Positions 25,449-34,708 are shown, counted from the first letter of the stretch. The stretch is DNA of 64,000 bases from Aquihabitans sp. G128 (GCF_019048865.1 NZ_CP077604.1:1612001-1676000), one strand, 5' to 3'. The notes: generated by a model from the sequence alone, not told the origin. Numbers and translations are program-made.

Positions 25449-26819
25449 GTGGACCACGCTTTTCCCGTGACTGCCGCCCCGTCCACCTGGTCCCCGAGCT
25501 CTTGGCGCGACCGGACCGCCTCCCAGCAACCCGACTGGCCGGACGAGGCCGCCCTCGACGCCGTCCTCAAGCAGATGGGCACCATGCCCCCGCTGGTCTT
25601 CGCCGGCGAAGCCCGGGCGCTCACCACGCAGCTCGGCGCGGTGGCCAACGGCGAGGCCTTCCTGCTCCAGGCGGGTGACTGCGCCGAGTCCTTCGACGCC
25701 TTCGGCGCCGATGCCATCCGCGACAAGTTGAAGGTCATCCTCCAGATGGCCGTGGTGCTCACCTACTCCTCGGGCGTGCCCACCGTGAAGGTCGGGCGCA
25801 TCGCCGGGCAGTTCGCCAAGCCCCGATCCTCGCCCACCGAGACCATCGGCGACCTCGTGCTGCCGTCGTTCCGGGGCCACCTGGTCAACGACATCACGCC
25901 CACCGAGGCGGCTCGCATCCCGGATCCCAACCGGCTGCTGCAGGCGTACCACCAGTCGTCGAGCACGCTGAACCTGCTCCGAGCCTTCACCAAGGGCGGC
26001 TACGCCGACCTCCACCAGGTCCACACCTGGAACCAGGAGTTCGTGGCGTCGAGCAACGAGGGCCGCCGCTACGAGCGGGTGGCCGACGAGATCGACCGCG
26101 CCCTGCGCTTCATGAAGGCGTGCGGGATCGACACCACCACCCAGCCCCACCTCCACGAGGTCGACTTCTTCACCTCCCACGAGGCGCTGGTGCTCGGCTA
26201 CGAGGAGGCCCTCACCCGGCAGGACTCCATCACCGGCGAGTGGTACGACTGCTCGGCCCACATGGTGTGGATCGGCGAGCGCACCCGTGAGCTCGACGGG
26301 GCCCACGTCGAGTTCTTCTCGGGCATCAACAACCCCATCGGGGTCAAGCTGGGCCCCACGGCCACGCCGGAGGAGGCCCTCGCCCTGTGCGAGCGCCTCA
26401 ACCCCGAGCGCATCCCCGGCCGGCTCACCTTCATCAGCCGCATGGGCGCCGCCAAGATCGAAGCCGGCCTCGCCCCGCTGCTCGCCGCCGTGCGAGACGC
26501 CGGGCACCCGGTGGTCTGGCAGTGCGACCCCATGCACGGCAACACCTTCACCGCAGCCGACGGCCACAAGACCCGCGCCTTCGACGACATCCTCGCCGAG
26601 ATCGCCGGGTTCTTCGCCGCCCACGCCAGCGAGGGCACCTGGCCCGGCGGCGTGCACGTCGAGCTCACCGGCGACGACGTGACCGAGTGCCTCGGCGGCG
26701 CCGAGGAGATCCTCGACACCGACCTCGGCTCGCGCTACGAGACCATGTGCGACCCCCGCCTGAACGGTCGCCAGTCGATCGACCTCGCGTTCGCGGTCGC
26801 CGAGCTGCTGCGGGCCTGA
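25449..26819 (+). CDS. aroG: 3-deoxy-7-phosphoheptulonate (DAHP) synthase, class II
   Basis: A class II (plant/mycobacterial type) DAHP synthase of up to 456 residues that joins PEP and erythrose 4-phosphate as the first step of the shikimate pathway. Visible motifs include AFLLQAGDCAESF, VVKVGRIAGQFAKPRS, SAHMVWIGERTRELDGAH, GVKLGPTATPEEAL, PVVWQCDPMHGNTF and GVHVELTGDDVTECLGGA. The GTG six codons further in (VTAAPSTWSPSSWRD) is an equally possible start. No strong ribosome-binding site is seen before either. Long N-terminal regulatory helices of the M. tuberculosis enzyme are shortened here. Confidence 0.95.
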   Translation: MDHAFPVTAAPSTWSPSSWRDRTASQQPDWPDEAALDAVLKQMGTMPPLVFAGEARALTTQLGAVANGEAFLLQAGDCAESFDAFGADAIRDKLKVILQMAVVLTYSSGVPTVKVGRIAGQFAKPRSSPTETIGDLVLPSFRGHLVNDITPTEAARIPDPNRLLQAYHQSSSTLNLLRAFTKGGYADLHQVHTWNQEFVASSNEGRRYERVADEIDRALRFMKACGIDTTTQPHLHEVDFFTSHEALVLGYEEALTRQDSITGEWYDCSAHMVWIGERTRELDGAHVEFFSGINNPIGVKLGPTATPEEALALCERLNPERIPGRLTFISRMGAAKIEAGLAPLLAAVRDAGHPVVWQCDPMHGNTFTAADGHKTRAFDDILAEIAGFFAAHASEGTWPGGVHVELTGDDVTECLGGAEEILDTDLGSRYETMCDPRLNGRQSIDLAFAVAELLRA

Positions 26820-26845
26820 CCCCGGTCGGGCCCCGGCCGCCCTCG

Positions 26846-26851
26846 TACACT
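26846..26851 (+). promoter_or_regulatory. -10 element, leaderless promoter of polytopic membrane protein
   Basis: TACACT ends 6 nt before the GTG start, with no space for a leader or ribosome-binding site. Confidence 0.55.
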
Positions 26852-26857
26852 CGCCCG

Positions 26858-28204
26858 GTGCACGGGGGGCTCTGGGGACGGCTGTGGGCGCGAGACCGCC
26901 CGGCGGTGGCGGTGTGCGCCGTCGCCTCGCTCATAGCGACCGTGCTGTGGCGCGGCGTCACCCGGCCCATGGCCGACACCGTCAGCTACCGACAGGCTGC
27001 CGACCTGCTGCTGCACGGCTGGCCGTCGCTGCCGGACCGGACGCCGGGCTACCCGCTGCTGCTCCTCGCGACCGGCTCCCACCACGGGTCGAGCCACCTG
27101 CTCTTCGCCGTGCAGCTGGCCATGCACCTGGTGACGGTGGCCCTCGTGGTCGACGTGGCGCGGCGCCACGGCGTCGGCCGCACCGGCCGGACGGTGCTGG
27201 CGGCGCTGCTGGTGACGCCGCCGGTGCTGCTGCGGGTGGTCTACGAGGGCACCGAGGGCTTCTCGGCCTTCCTGCTCACGGTGGTCTTCTGGCTGGCCGT
27301 GACCCCCGGTCGCCCGGACCGGCGGCTGGCCCGGGCGCTGGCGGCCGGCGGGCTGATCGGCTTCGCAGCCCTGGTGCGGCCCACCTTCGCCCTGCTCTTC
27401 GTGCCGGTCGCCGTGGTCGCCGCCCTGCCCGAGAGGGTCGCTCGCCCACGCACCGCACACCGCACCCGCCGGTCGCGCATCGCCGTAGCTCCGGCGCTGG
27501 CGGTGGCGCTGCCGGCGCTGGCGGTGGTGATGGCGCTGTCGGCCTACAACGGGGTGCGGTTCGACTCCTACGGCATGACGCCGCTGATGCCGTACCACCT
27601 GAGCTCGCGGACCAGCCCGTACGTGGAGGACCTGCCTCGCTCCTACGAGCCGGCGCGGTCGGTGCTCATCCGCGAGCGCGACGCCGCCCTGCTGCGCGGG
27701 GAGTCGTCGGCGCCGGGGAACTTCATCTGGCGGGCCCGACCGGCGCTGGCCCGGGCCACCGGCCTGCAGGGCCCCGCCCTCGACCGCTACGTGCTGCGCA
27801 TGGACCTCGAGCTGATCCTGCACAACCCCTTCGGCTACGTCGACACCGTGAAGACCGCCTCGGTCAACTACGCCAACATGGACTCCCAGCCGGCGATCCT
27901 CGGGCTCGGCCGGGGACCGGCGCAGGTCCAGGAGGCCCTGCACCTGCTCCTGCTCGCCGCCTTCCTCGGCCTCCTCGCCCTCGTGCCGGGGCTCGCCCTC
28001 GTGGGCCAGGTCCCCCGCCGCACGGCCCGGGTGCTCCTGGTGGGCCTCGCCCTGTGCCTGTACACCGGTGCGGTCTCGGTCATGGTCGAGACCGGCACGG
28101 CCCGGCTGCGCTCCCCCTCGGAGCCGATCCTGGCCCTCCTGCTGGTGCTCTCGGCCTCGCTCGCGCACCCGCACCTGGCTCGGCTGCGCCACCCGAAGGG
28201 TTGA
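26858..28204 (+). CDS. polytopic membrane protein, GT-C glycosyltransferase-like
   Basis: A 448-residue protein with about ten predicted transmembrane helices. An acidic/aromatic first loop (RPMADTVSYRQAADLLLHGW followed by PDRTPGYPLLL) resembles the GT-C fold dolichyl-phosphate-mannose-type transferases, where an Asp in the first loop is catalytic. A large extracytoplasmic region lies near residues 235-345. It may transfer a sugar from a polyprenyl phosphate donor, but I cannot assign donor or acceptor. The transcript appears leaderless. Confidence 0.7.
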   Translation: MHGGLWGRLWARDRPAVAVCAVASLIATVLWRGVTRPMADTVSYRQAADLLLHGWPSLPDRTPGYPLLLLATGSHHGSSHLLFAVQLAMHLVTVALVVDVARRHGVGRTGRTVLAALLVTPPVLLRVVYEGTEGFSAFLLTVVFWLAVTPGRPDRRLARALAAGGLIGFAALVRPTFALLFVPVAVVAALPERVARPRTAHRTRRSRIAVAPALAVALPALAVVMALSAYNGVRFDSYGMTPLMPYHLSSRTSPYVEDLPRSYEPARSVLIRERDAALLRGESSAPGNFIWRARPALARATGLQGPALDRYVLRMDLELILHNPFGYVDTVKTASVNYANMDSQPAILGLGRGPAQVQEALHLLLLAAFLGLLALVPGLALVGQVPRRTARVLLVGLALCLYTGAVSVMVETGTARLRSPSEPILALLLVLSASLAHPHLARLRHPKG

Positions 28205-28237
28205 TCCGAGACCGTCCGCACCTGGCCGCGGCCGTGC

Positions 28238-28288
28238 ATTGTTGACCGCGACGCTCAAGATTTGGGATCGTGGTGGGGAATTGTTGAC
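28238..28288 (+). promoter_or_regulatory. direct repeat ATTGTTGAC upstream of sulfite reductase
   Basis: Two identical 9-mers, ATTGTTGAC at 28238-28246 and 28280-28288, are 42 bp apart, about four helical turns, in the relatively AT-rich leader of the sulfite reductase gene. Each includes a TTGAC hexamer that could also act as a -35 element. They may be activator half-sites or two promoters. Confidence 0.4.
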
Positions 28289-28341
28289 TCCCCGGGTCGG
28301 TTATGCCTCCGTGGAGTTCGCCGCAACCGGAAGGCACCCCA

Positions 28342-30111
28342 ATGCTCCAGCGTGAGATCGATCCCGGCCAAGCCGCCGACATCGAGAAGTTCGAGCGGGT
28401 CCTGGCCGGCTACCTGGCCGGCGAGGTCGACGAGGACGTGTTCCGCGTCTTCCGCCTGACCAACGGCATCTACGGCCAGCGCCAGGGCGGCCACAACCAG
28501 ATGCTGCGGGTGAAGATCCCCTACGGCGGCGTCACCCCGGAGCAGCTCGACCTGTTCGGCCGCCTGGCCGACGAGTACTCCCGTGGCTGGGGCCACATCA
28601 CCACCCGGCAGAACATCCAGGTGCACTACGTCGCCTTGGAGCGGGTGCCCGACGCCATGCGCGAGCTGGCCTCGGTGGGGCTCACCACCCGGGAGGCGTG
28701 CGGTGACACCGTCCGCAACGTCATGGGCTGCCACCTCGCCGGCGCCTGCCCCCACGAGAAGCTCGACATCACCGCCTGGGCCCAGGCCACCTACGAGCAC
28801 TTCGTCCGCAACCCCATCGGCCAGCGCCTGCCCCGGAAGTTCAAGATCAACTTCTCCGGCTGCGAGACCGACTGCGGCCAGGCCATGTTCAACGACGTGG
28901 GCATCATCGGCGCCTCCCGCACCCTCGAGGACGGCACCGTCGAGCTCGGCTTCCGGGTCTTCGTCGCCGGCGGCCTCGGCGCCAACCCGTTCCCGGCGCT
29001 GGCGCTGGAGGACTTCACGCCGCGCGAGGAGCTGCTGCCCACCATCGAGTCCGTCCTGCGGGTGTTCAACAGCACCGGCAACCGCGACAACAAGCTCCGC
29101 GCCCGCATGAAGTGGGTCGTCCAGACCCTCGGGTGGGAGGAGACCCAGCGCCGCATCCTCAAGGAGCGCAAGTTCCTGCTGGCCTCGTCCACCTGGCCGG
29201 GTGGCATCCCCGCCGAGGTGCAGAAGCACGGCGACGCCCCCGCCGGCGTGTCGGTCACCGTCACGCCCACGGCCATCGGCCAGGGCACCCCGGTCACCCT
29301 CCGCTCGAACGACCCCTACGAGCGCTGGGACGACGCCAACGTCGTCCGCGGCACCGCCAAGGGCACCGTGTCGGCCATCGCCTGGGCCAAGCTCGGCGAC
29401 ATCACCTCGGACCAGTTCCGAGCCCTCGCCTCGATCCAGCGGGAGTTCGCCGCCGAGGTCCGCCTCACCAACCGGCAGAACGTCGCCTTCCTCGGTCTCA
29501 CCGAGGAGCAGCTCCCGAAGCTGTACGCCCGCCTGCAGGCCATCGGCATGGCCGAGGCCGGAGCCGAGCTCTCCCGGGACGTCGTGTCCTGCCCGGGCGC
29601 CGACACCTGCAACCTGGCCGTCACCCAGTCCCGCGGCCTGGCCGACGCCATCGCCCTGCGCCTCGAGGAAGAGGGCCTGGCCGACGTCGGCGGCATCCGC
29701 ACCAACATCTCCGGCTGCACGAACTCCTGCGGCCAGCACCACATCTCCGACATCGGCTTCTCCGGTGCCGAGCGACGGGCCCACGGCCGGTCGGCCCCGG
29801 GCTACACGATGCTGCTCGGCGGCTACGTCGGCGAGGAGCAGGTGCACTTCGGCGAGCGGGCCCTGCGCCTGCCGGCCAAGAACGCCCCCGAGGCCGCCGT
29901 CCGCGTCGTGCGCCGGTTCAGCACCGAGCGCGAGGCCGGCGAGTCCTTCCGCTCGTGGATGGACCGCTCCGGCGGCGTCAAGACCCTGGGCGCCGAGCTC
30001 AAGGACCTCGACGAGTTCCCCACCTTCGAAGAGGCCCCGGACTTCTACGTCGACTACGCCGAGACCGGTCCGTACGTGGCCGAGGTCGGCGAATCGGAGT
30101 GTGCGACGTGA
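28342..30111 (+). CDS. ferredoxin-type sulfite/nitrite reductase (siroheme, 4Fe-4S)
   Basis: A 589-residue reductase for six-electron reduction of sulfite to sulfide. Two repeated ferredoxin-like/catalytic halves are present: the first with TTRQNIQVHYVALERVPDAM, the second with TNRQNVAFLGL. The 4Fe-4S/siroheme cysteines are in SCPGADTCN and SGCTNSCGQHH near the C-terminus. The first half also has GCETDCGQ. Its adjacency and 4-nt overlap with the APS reductase gene favour sulfite over nitrite as the substrate. GGAAGG is 7 nt before the ATG. Confidence 0.93.
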   Translation: MLQREIDPGQAADIEKFERVLAGYLAGEVDEDVFRVFRLTNGIYGQRQGGHNQMLRVKIPYGGVTPEQLDLFGRLADEYSRGWGHITTRQNIQVHYVALERVPDAMRELASVGLTTREACGDTVRNVMGCHLAGACPHEKLDITAWAQATYEHFVRNPIGQRLPRKFKINFSGCETDCGQAMFNDVGIIGASRTLEDGTVELGFRVFVAGGLGANPFPALALEDFTPREELLPTIESVLRVFNSTGNRDNKLRARMKWVVQTLGWEETQRRILKERKFLLASSTWPGGIPAEVQKHGDAPAGVSVTVTPTAIGQGTPVTLRSNDPYERWDDANVVRGTAKGTVSAIAWAKLGDITSDQFRALASIQREFAAEVRLTNRQNVAFLGLTEEQLPKLYARLQAIGMAEAGAELSRDVVSCPGADTCNLAVTQSRGLADAIALRLEEEGLADVGGIRTNISGCTNSCGQHHISDIGFSGAERRAHGRSAPGYTMLLGGYVGEEQVHFGERALRLPAKNAPEAAVRVVRRFSTEREAGESFRSWMDRSGGVKTLGAELKDLDEFPTFEEAPDFYVDYAETGPYVAEVGESECAT

Positions 30112-30857
30112 CGCTGCTGGACCAGCCCACCGAGACCCCCATCCGCTCGCTCAAAGGCCGATCTGGAGCCCGCATGAGCCTTCCGGACACGCACCGGACC
30201 GACTACTCCGACGCCGAGCTGGCCGAGCTCAACGACGAGTTCGAGCGCCTCCCGGCCTCCAAGATCATCCAGTGGGGCGTCGACAACTTCGGCCACCACC
30301 TGGCCATGAGCGCCTCGATGACCGACTCCGTGCTGATCGACCTCGCCACCAAGATCGACCCCGCCATCGAGGTCATCTTCATCGACACCGGCTACCACTT
30401 CCCGGAGACGTTGGCCACGGTGGAGCAGGTCCGCCGGCGCTACGGGCTCAACCTGCGGATGATGACCGTCGCCCGCCAGGAGGAAGAGCTCTGGCAGGCC
30501 GACCCGGAGAACTGCTGCTCGGCGGTGAAGGTCGGCCAGCTCGACCGCGCCCTCGCCAGCAAGGACGCCTGGATGAGCGGGCTGCGCCGCAAGGAGGCCG
30601 CCACCCGGGAGTCGGCCCCCATCGTGTCCCGCGACCTCCGTGGCCTGGTGAAGCTCAACCCCATCGCCAACTGGACCGACCAGGACGTCGACGACTACAT
30701 CGCCCAGCACGACATCATCGTCAACCCGCTGACGCTGCAGGGCTACCCGTCGATCGGCTGCATGCCCTGCACCACCCCGGTGGCCCCCGGCGAGGACCCT
30801 CGCGCCGGCCGCTGGCGCAACTCCGACAAGACCGAGTGCGGCCTGCACCTGTCCTGA
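30108..30857 (+). CDS. cysH: adenosine 5'-phosphosulfate (APS) reductase, CysH family
   Basis: Up to 249 residues. It reduces APS to sulfite, which the preceding enzyme reduces to sulfide for cysteine synthesis. The N-type ATP pyrophosphatase fold has GHHLAMSASMTDSVLIDLA and FIDTGYHFPETL. The paired cysteines ENCCSAVKV and GCMPCTTP, which bind a 4Fe-4S cluster, mark APS rather than PAPS reductase, and the C-terminal TECGLH carries the catalytic Cys. The GTG start overlaps the previous stop as GTGA; an internal ATG at 30174, 5 nt after GGAG, is a credible alternative giving 227 residues. Confidence 0.94.
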   Translation: MTLLDQPTETPIRSLKGRSGARMSLPDTHRTDYSDAELAELNDEFERLPASKIIQWGVDNFGHHLAMSASMTDSVLIDLATKIDPAIEVIFIDTGYHFPETLATVEQVRRRYGLNLRMMTVARQEEELWQADPENCCSAVKVGQLDRALASKDAWMSGLRRKEAATRESAPIVSRDLRGLVKLNPIANWTDQDVDDYIAQHDIIVNPLTLQGYPSIGCMPCTTPVAPGEDPRAGRWRNSDKTECGLHLS

Positions 30858-30926
30858 GCAGGTCCGCCAGGCGGTGGTCTCGACCCTCGGCGAGCCGGGC
30901 GCCGTCGCCAGAGCCCGTCTGGGGCG

Positions 30927-31583
30927 TCAGCGCTTCTGGGAGATGGTGAGCCCGTCGGCCACGGCGAGCAGCACGGTCTGCACGCGATCGTCCGACGCCG
31001 CCCGGGCGTTGTAGGCCCGCAGCGCCTTGGTGGCGTCGTCCTGGTCCGAGGCGTCGGTGATGGCGCCGCCCCACAGGGTGTTGTCGGCCACGATCCAGCC
31101 GCCGGGCCGCACGCGGGGCACCAGCTCCTCGTAGTACGACGAGTAGCCGGTCTTGTCGGCGTCGATGAACGCCAGGTCGATCACCGGGTCGGGCGGCAGC
31201 GCCTGGAGCGTCTCGATGGCCGGGGCGATGCGCAGGTCGATGCGATCGGCCACGCCGGCCTCCTCCCACGCCTCGCGGGCGATGGCGGTCCACTCCTCGC
31301 TGACGTCGCAGCACAGCAGGCGGCCGCCGTCGGCCAGGCCCCGGGCCACGCACAGCGCCGACGAGCCGGTGAAGGTGCCGACCTCGACGGCGTTGGTGAC
31401 GCCGGCGAAGCGGGTGAGCATGGTGAGGAACGCCTGCTGGTCCGGGGCGACCTGCATGGTCGCCCGGCTGCCGAGCGCCGCGGTGCGCTCGGTGAGGCGG
31501 GCCATGACCGGGTCGACCTTGGCGCTGTGGTCGACGACGTAGCCCCACAGGGCGTCGTCGAGGAGGAACGGGCGGTTGCTCAT
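30927..31583 (-). CDS. SAM-dependent O-methyltransferase (family 3, COMT/CCoAOMT-like)
   Basis: A 218-residue class I methyltransferase. Motif I is VEVGTFTGSSALCVARGL, the metal-binding Asp lies in IDLAFIDADKTGYSSYYEEL, and DNTLWGGAITD carries a second metal ligand. This pattern is that of the divalent-metal-dependent catechol/caffeoyl-CoA O-methyltransferases. The natural substrate is unknown. The DUF2630 gene lies 28 nt upstream on the same strand, so both may be one transcript. Confidence 0.9.
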   Translation of the reverse strand: MSNRPFLLDDALWGYVVDHSAKVDPVMARLTERTAALGSRATMQVAPDQQAFLTMLTRFAGVTNAVEVGTFTGSSALCVARGLADGGRLLCCDVSEEWTAIAREAWEEAGVADRIDLRIAPAIETLQALPPDPVIDLAFIDADKTGYSSYYEELVPRVRPGGWIVADNTLWGGAITDASDQDDATKALRAYNARAASDDRVQTVLLAVADGLTISQKR

Positions 31584-31611
31584 CGAGCGATCCCCGCCCC
31601 GGCGCCGGCGC

Positions 31612-31833
31612 TCACTGCTGGTACCCCTCGACCACCTTGACGTCTCGGACGTCGGAGGTGTCGGGCTGGTCGTACTGGCGCTTGGCCCGGCGCTGGCGGA
31701 GCAGGTCCCAGCACTGGTCGAGCGTCTCCTCGAGGTGGGCGAGGCGGTCCGGGTCGGGCTCGCCGGACGAGCGGACCTCGTGCTCCTCGGCCACCAGCGC
31801 GTCGATGGTGGCGATCAGTTCGGCGTCGGCCAT
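31612..31833 (-). CDS. DUF2630 family protein
   Basis: A 73-residue small acidic/helical protein, MADAELIATIDALVAEEHEV onward, with the conserved LEETLDQCWDLLRQRRAKRQ stretch of the actinobacterial DUF2630 family. Function is unknown. GAGGAGC precedes the ATG. It is divergent from the serine hydrolase gene; the gap holds a TATGGT -10 candidate at 31926-31931 for that gene. Confidence 0.88.
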   Translation of the reverse strand: MADAELIATIDALVAEEHEVRSSGEPDPDRLAHLEETLDQCWDLLRQRRAKRQYDQPDTSDVRDVKVVEGYQQ

Positions 31834-31957
31834 GGGATGGCTCCTCGGGTCGGGTGCCCTGGACCGTACCGGCGGCAGGTGCGGTCGCGCGCCCGATCCG
31901 CCCGGCGGGCGCACCGAGCCGGCGATATGGTCCGCCCGAACCCCAGGAGGCTCCCCC

Positions 31958-33109
31958 ATGACCGAGATCCACGGCACCGCCAAGCCCGGCTTCGAGGCGC
32001 TGCGCGCCCAGTTCGCCAAGAACTTCGACGACGGGCTCGAGCGAGGGGCGAGCGTGGCGGTCACGCTGCACGGCGAGCCGGTGGTCGACCTCTGGGCCGG
32101 CGACGCCGACGGCGAGGGCACCCCGTGGCAGCAGGACACCATCGTCAACGTGTGGTCCACCACCAAGACCATGGCGGCCACCTCCCTGCTGATCCTGGCC
32201 GACCGGGGCGAGCTCGACCTCGACGCCCCCGTGGCCGACGTGTGGCCCGAGTTCGCCGCCAACGGCAAGGACCGCATCACCACGGCCCAGATCATGGGCC
32301 ACACGGCCGGCCTGTCGGGCTGGGACCCGGCCATCGAGCCCGCCGACCTCTACGACTGGGACAAGGCGGTCTCGGTGCTCGGCGCCCAGGCGCCGTGGTG
32401 GGAGCCCGGCACCGCGTCCGGCTACCACGCGCTCACCCAGGGCTACCTCGAGGGCGAGGTGGTGCGCCGGGTGAGCGGGCGCACCATCGGCACGTTCTTC
32501 CGCGAGGAGGTCGCCGAGCCCCTCGGCGCCGACTTCCACATCGGGCTCCCCGAGTCCGAGGAGCACCGGGTCGGCGAGATGGTCCCGCCCGGCGTGGGCC
32601 TCGGCGGCGACCTGAGCGCAGCGGGCGTCGACCTGACCTCGGTCGCGGTCCGCACCCTCCTCTCGGCCCCCATCACCGGCGCGGAGTGCAACACCCGGGA
32701 GTGGCGGGCCGCCGAGATCCCCGCAGCCGGCGGCACCGGCAACGCCCGGTCCGTGGCGCGGGTGCACTCGATGCTGGCCAACGGCGGCACCGTCGACGGC
32801 GTCACCCTGCTCTCCCCCGCCGGCGTCGAACGCATCCTGGTGGAGCAGGCCCACAACCAGGACCTGGTGCTGGGCATGAAGATGCGCATGGGCACCGGGT
32901 TCGGGCTCATGAACGACCTGATCCCGTTGAGCCCGAACCCCCGCTCCTTCTTCTGGGGCGGCTGGGGCGGCTCGATCGCGGTCACCGACCTCGACGCCGG
33001 CCTCTCGGTGGCCTACGTCATGAACAAGATGGCCGACGGGCTGGTGGGCGACCTGCGCGGCGCCATGCTCGTCTTCGCCGCCTACCAGGGCCTCGCCGAG
33101 CAGGGCTGA
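31958..33109 (+). CDS. serine hydrolase, beta-lactamase/esterase EstB family
   Basis: A 383-residue penicillin-binding-protein-like hydrolase, probably an esterase. The SxxK motif is STTK near residue 66 in VNVWSTTKTM; YHALTQG supplies the Tyr of the YxN-like motif near residue 157; a C-terminal WGGWGGS replaces the KTG/HxG box. GHTAGLSGW is also typical. There is no signal peptide, so it should act in the cytoplasm. An AGGAGG ribosome-binding site sits 7 nt before the ATG. Substrate unknown. Confidence 0.88.
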   Translation: MTEIHGTAKPGFEALRAQFAKNFDDGLERGASVAVTLHGEPVVDLWAGDADGEGTPWQQDTIVNVWSTTKTMAATSLLILADRGELDLDAPVADVWPEFAANGKDRITTAQIMGHTAGLSGWDPAIEPADLYDWDKAVSVLGAQAPWWEPGTASGYHALTQGYLEGEVVRRVSGRTIGTFFREEVAEPLGADFHIGLPESEEHRVGEMVPPGVGLGGDLSAAGVDLTSVAVRTLLSAPITGAECNTREWRAAEIPAAGGTGNARSVARVHSMLANGGTVDGVTLLSPAGVERILVEQAHNQDLVLGMKMRMGTGFGLMNDLIPLSPNPRSFFWGGWGGSIAVTDLDAGLSVAYVMNKMADGLVGDLRGAMLVFAAYQGLAEQG

Positions 33110-33138
33110 GCTCGCGCCGACCGCGAGGCGACCCGGGC

Positions 33139-34677
33139 TCAGATCGCCCGGCCGGCCGCCGCCCAGTACTCGTCCTTGAGGAGCCGCTTGTAGAGCTTCC
33201 CGGTGGGGTGCCGGGGCAGCTCGTCGCGGAAGTCCACCGTGCGCGGGCACTTCACGTCGGCCAGGTGGGCCCGGCAGTGGGCGATCAGCTCGGCGGCCAG
33301 CTCGGGCCCGGCGGCGGCCGGATCGACCGGCTGGACCACGGCCTTCACCGCCTCGCCGAAGTCGTCGTCGGGGATCCCGAACACCGCGGCGTCGGCCACC
33401 GCCGGGTGCATGGCCAGGATGTTCTCGGCCTCCTGGGGGTACACGTTCACCCCGCCCGTGATGATCATGTACGCCTGGCGATCGGTGAGGTAGAGGAAGC
33501 CGTCCTCGTCCACCCGCCCCACGTCGCCCAGCGTGCTCCAGCCCTTCGGGTGCCGGGACTTCGCCGTCTTCTCCGGGTCGTTGTGGTACTCGAAGGCCGC
33601 CGCGCTCTCGAAGTAGATGGTGCCGGGCGTGCCCACCGGGACCTCCTCGCCGTCGTCGTCGCAGATGTGCATGGGGCCGAGGATGCTCTTGCCCACGGTG
33701 CCCGGGTGGGCCAACCACTCCTCGCTGTTGCAGTACACGAAGCCGTTGCCCTCGGTGCCCGCGTAGTACTCGTGCACGATGGGGCCGAACCACTCGATGA
33801 TCTGCTGCTTGGCCGGCACCGGGCAGGGGGCGGCCGCGTGGACGATGACCTCCATGGACGAGACGTCGTAGCGGTCCCGCACCTCCTGGGGGAGCTTCAG
33901 GAGGCGGATGAACATGGTGGGCACCCACTGGCTGTGGGTGATGCGGTGCTCCTGGATCAGCGCCAGCGCCGTCTCCGGGTCGAAGCGCTCCATGACCACG
34001 ACGGTGCCACCCGCCTGGTGCGCCGACATCGAGAAGCGCAGCGGCGCGGCGTGGTACATCGGCGCCGGCGAGAGGTAGCGCATCTCCTCCCCGAAGCCGA
34101 GCAGGCCCATGGCGAGCAGGGTCACGCCGGTGGGCGTCTCGAGCGGCACGCCGGCGAAGCGGATCTCGACCCCCTTGGGCTTGCCGGTGGTGCCCGAGCT
34201 GTAGAGCATGTCGACGCCCGCCTGGCGGTCCGGCAGCGGCTCCGCAGGCTGGGCGGCGATGGCGTCCTCGTAGCGCTCGAAGCCCGGCAGGTCGCCGTCG
34301 AGGACGAACCGGGCCTCCACCTTGGGCGTGGCCTCGGTGACGGCCGCGGCCTGCTCGCCCGTGTACGCCGAGGCGATGAGCACCCGGGCGTCGCAGTCGT
34401 CGACGATGTACGCGAGCTCCTCGGGCGTGAGGCGAGTGGAGGCGAAGGTGTAGATCAGCCCGGCGTAGTGCGCGCCCCACGCCAGCTCCAGGAAGCGCAC
34501 GTGGTTCTCCACGCAGATCGCCACGTGGTCCCCCGGCTGGAGCCCGAGCGAGCGGAACAGGTTCGAGAGGCGGTTGGCCCGCTCGTCGAGCTCGCCGTAG
34601 GTCAGGGCTTCCCCCGACCCCGCCATCACGATGGCCGGTCGGTCGGGGGCGGTCGCGGCGTGGATCCCGGGGTGCAT
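33139..34677 (-). CDS. acyl-CoA synthetase (AMP-forming, ANL superfamily)
   Basis: A 512-residue ANL enzyme that adenylates a carboxylic acid and transfers it to CoA. The P-loop-like A3 motif is YSSGTTGKPKG near residue 160, A5 is YYAGTEGNG, A7-A8 are STLGDVGRVDEDGFLYLTDR, and the C-terminal catalytic Lys is in HPTGKLYKR. Aliphatic or aromatic specificity cannot be told. The promoter (TACGGT, 6 nt before the ATG) is leaderless, and a 20-bp palindrome lies about 30 nt upstream, shared with the divergent PaaX-type regulator. Confidence 0.92.
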   Translation of the reverse strand: MHPGIHAATAPDRPAIVMAGSGEALTYGELDERANRLSNLFRSLGLQPGDHVAICVENHVRFLELAWGAHYAGLIYTFASTRLTPEELAYIVDDCDARVLIASAYTGEQAAAVTEATPKVEARFVLDGDLPGFERYEDAIAAQPAEPLPDRQAGVDMLYSSGTTGKPKGVEIRFAGVPLETPTGVTLLAMGLLGFGEEMRYLSPAPMYHAAPLRFSMSAHQAGGTVVVMERFDPETALALIQEHRITHSQWVPTMFIRLLKLPQEVRDRYDVSSMEVIVHAAAPCPVPAKQQIIEWFGPIVHEYYAGTEGNGFVYCNSEEWLAHPGTVGKSILGPMHICDDDGEEVPVGTPGTIYFESAAAFEYHNDPEKTAKSRHPKGWSTLGDVGRVDEDGFLYLTDRQAYMIITGGVNVYPQEAENILAMHPAVADAAVFGIPDDDFGEAVKAVVQPVDPAAAGPELAAELIAHCRAHLADVKCPRTVDFRDELPRHPTGKLYKRLLKDEYWAAAGRAI

Positions 34678-34683
34678 GCCCGG

Positions 34684-34689
34684 ACCGTA
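34684..34689 (-). promoter_or_regulatory. -10 element, leaderless promoter of acyl-CoA synthetase
   Basis: TACGGT on the minus strand ends 6 nt before the ATG; the palindrome at 34709-34728 begins about 20 nt upstream, at the -35 position. Confidence 0.5.
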
Positions 34690-34708
34690 CCCAGCGCTGC
34701 GGGACCGT

